Shown here one piece after another: positions 63,203 through 64,000 of a stretch of 64,000 nucleotides of DNA (positions are counted from its first letter, which is position 1; the number at the start of each line of letters is the position of its first letter). The position numbers and the translations under genes are program-made. Source of the stretch: Neodontobutis hainanensis (Eukaryota; Chordata; Actinopteri; Gobiiformes; Odontobutidae); assembly GCA_024349245.1 (NCBI GenBank), contig JALDNG010000420.1, positions 62,001 to 126,000 of the forward strand, in the 5' to 3' direction. The notes beneath the pieces are model-generated. The model did no database searches. It was not told the DNA's origin and saw only the letters and a list, made by a program, of their open reading frames with translations.

Positions 63203-64000
63203 ATCTTTTCTATCAGTTTAGTCAGTTGCAGTTAATCTAACTCTAATGTGAAGAAATATGTTTGATGAAATCCTTTTATATGCTTTTGAATCTTAATCTT
63301 AGGAAATATATACTCACCCATTGCTCTTACATAATTTAAAATAGATGACATAAAAAATTCACTGTTTATTCAAAAAATTATAATATTGGCTACTTTTAAT
63401 CATTTTGATTTATATCACTTTTTGTCACCTGGGAACTTTATAGAGTTGGCGTATGTGTTTAAAATATTCATTTAATGTTGGCCCAAAAGATCACTAAAAC
63501 TTTGAGGTTTTGATTCTATCGATAAAAACCCATTAATTTTGCAGTAGTTATCGGTTACAAGTTACGTAAAAGGAAACTTCAATAATCGTTGAACCAATGC
63601 CATAAGAAGAGTTTGAACATTGTTTATATTTCAAGTGTGAAAAATTATAAAATCGAAATATGAATTATTTTGAAAAAACTTATCTTTTATACATAAATAA
63701 CTTTATCAAAACCCGGTAAAAATAAAATACCAGTTAATCCCTGATATATTATTACTTTTGGGCTGAATTTTAAACAAATTTACAAAAATTATATGTATGC
63801 ACTGTCATATATTGGTTTTTCATATATCAGAAGTTGTTTAAAAATGGAAAATATCATTAATTATCAACTGGAACGATACTTGTAATTCAAGTTTATTTTG
63901 ATTGATATTTCGGACTTAAAAATAGGCGAAACAGGTCAAGACTTTAAATATTTTGATAGCAACACTGGATAGACTCCAACCACATCTTGATAATGGCAAA
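63203..64000. other. AT-rich end of window
   Basis: No recognised feature apart from the possible upstream exon near 63240-63290. Confidence 0.45.

Overview
The window is AT-rich eukaryotic nuclear DNA, and its recognisable genes are animal-like: hnRNP Q/R, p24/TMED, NPC2-like, HOP2, NUF2, CDPF1-like and PPM1E/F-like PP2C. Almost all of these genes are cut by spliceosomal introns of about 21-31 nt with GT..AG ends. Introns this small in an animal point to a dicyemid mesozoan, a group in which introns averaging about 26 nt are known; an orthonectid or another miniaturised parasite is the alternative. That placement is an inference. Standard stop codons (TAA, TAG and TGA) end the genes. Because exons are short and frames shift at every intron, most genes are invisible as long ORFs. 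I rebuilt them by pairing GT and AG so that reading frame and family motifs were both kept.

Layout: a TMED cargo receptor (2.1-2.8 kb, minus) with a divergent candidate gene; an hnRNP Q/R RNA-binding protein with two apparent frameshifts (9.9-11.9 kb, minus); a small unknown acylation-candidate protein (17.1-17.5 kb, plus); an ML/NPC2 lipid-binding protein (21.1-21.7 kb, minus); and a decayed Ty3/gypsy-type LTR retrotransposon (26.1-28.6 kb, minus). Next comes the densest part: HOP2-like meiotic factor (30.7-31.3 kb, minus), two small candidates, CDPF1-like (33.4-33.8 kb, plus), an unknown multi-exon gene (34.0-34.6 kb, plus) and the kinetochore protein NUF2 (35.2-36.7 kb, minus). These are followed by a helical-repeat protein (40.1-41.8 kb, minus), a PPM-family phosphatase (48.8-50.1 kb, minus) with a broken coding-like stretch just before it, a small ubiquitin-fold/elongin-B-like protein (59.2-59.5 kb, minus), and a decayed pogo/Tigger DNA transposon (about 60.8-62.4 kb, plus).

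The genes do not form an operon-like unit; they belong to unrelated cell functions (secretory pathway, RNA processing, lipid handling, meiosis, chromosome segregation, signalling). The long gaps are very AT-rich and I see no gene in most of them, but some hold short coding-like stretches that I list with low confidence. The most unusual feature is the set of minimal introns, including some that are in frame and stop-free, plus a few outliers of 55-75 nt and one NUF2 junction without a normal AG acceptor.
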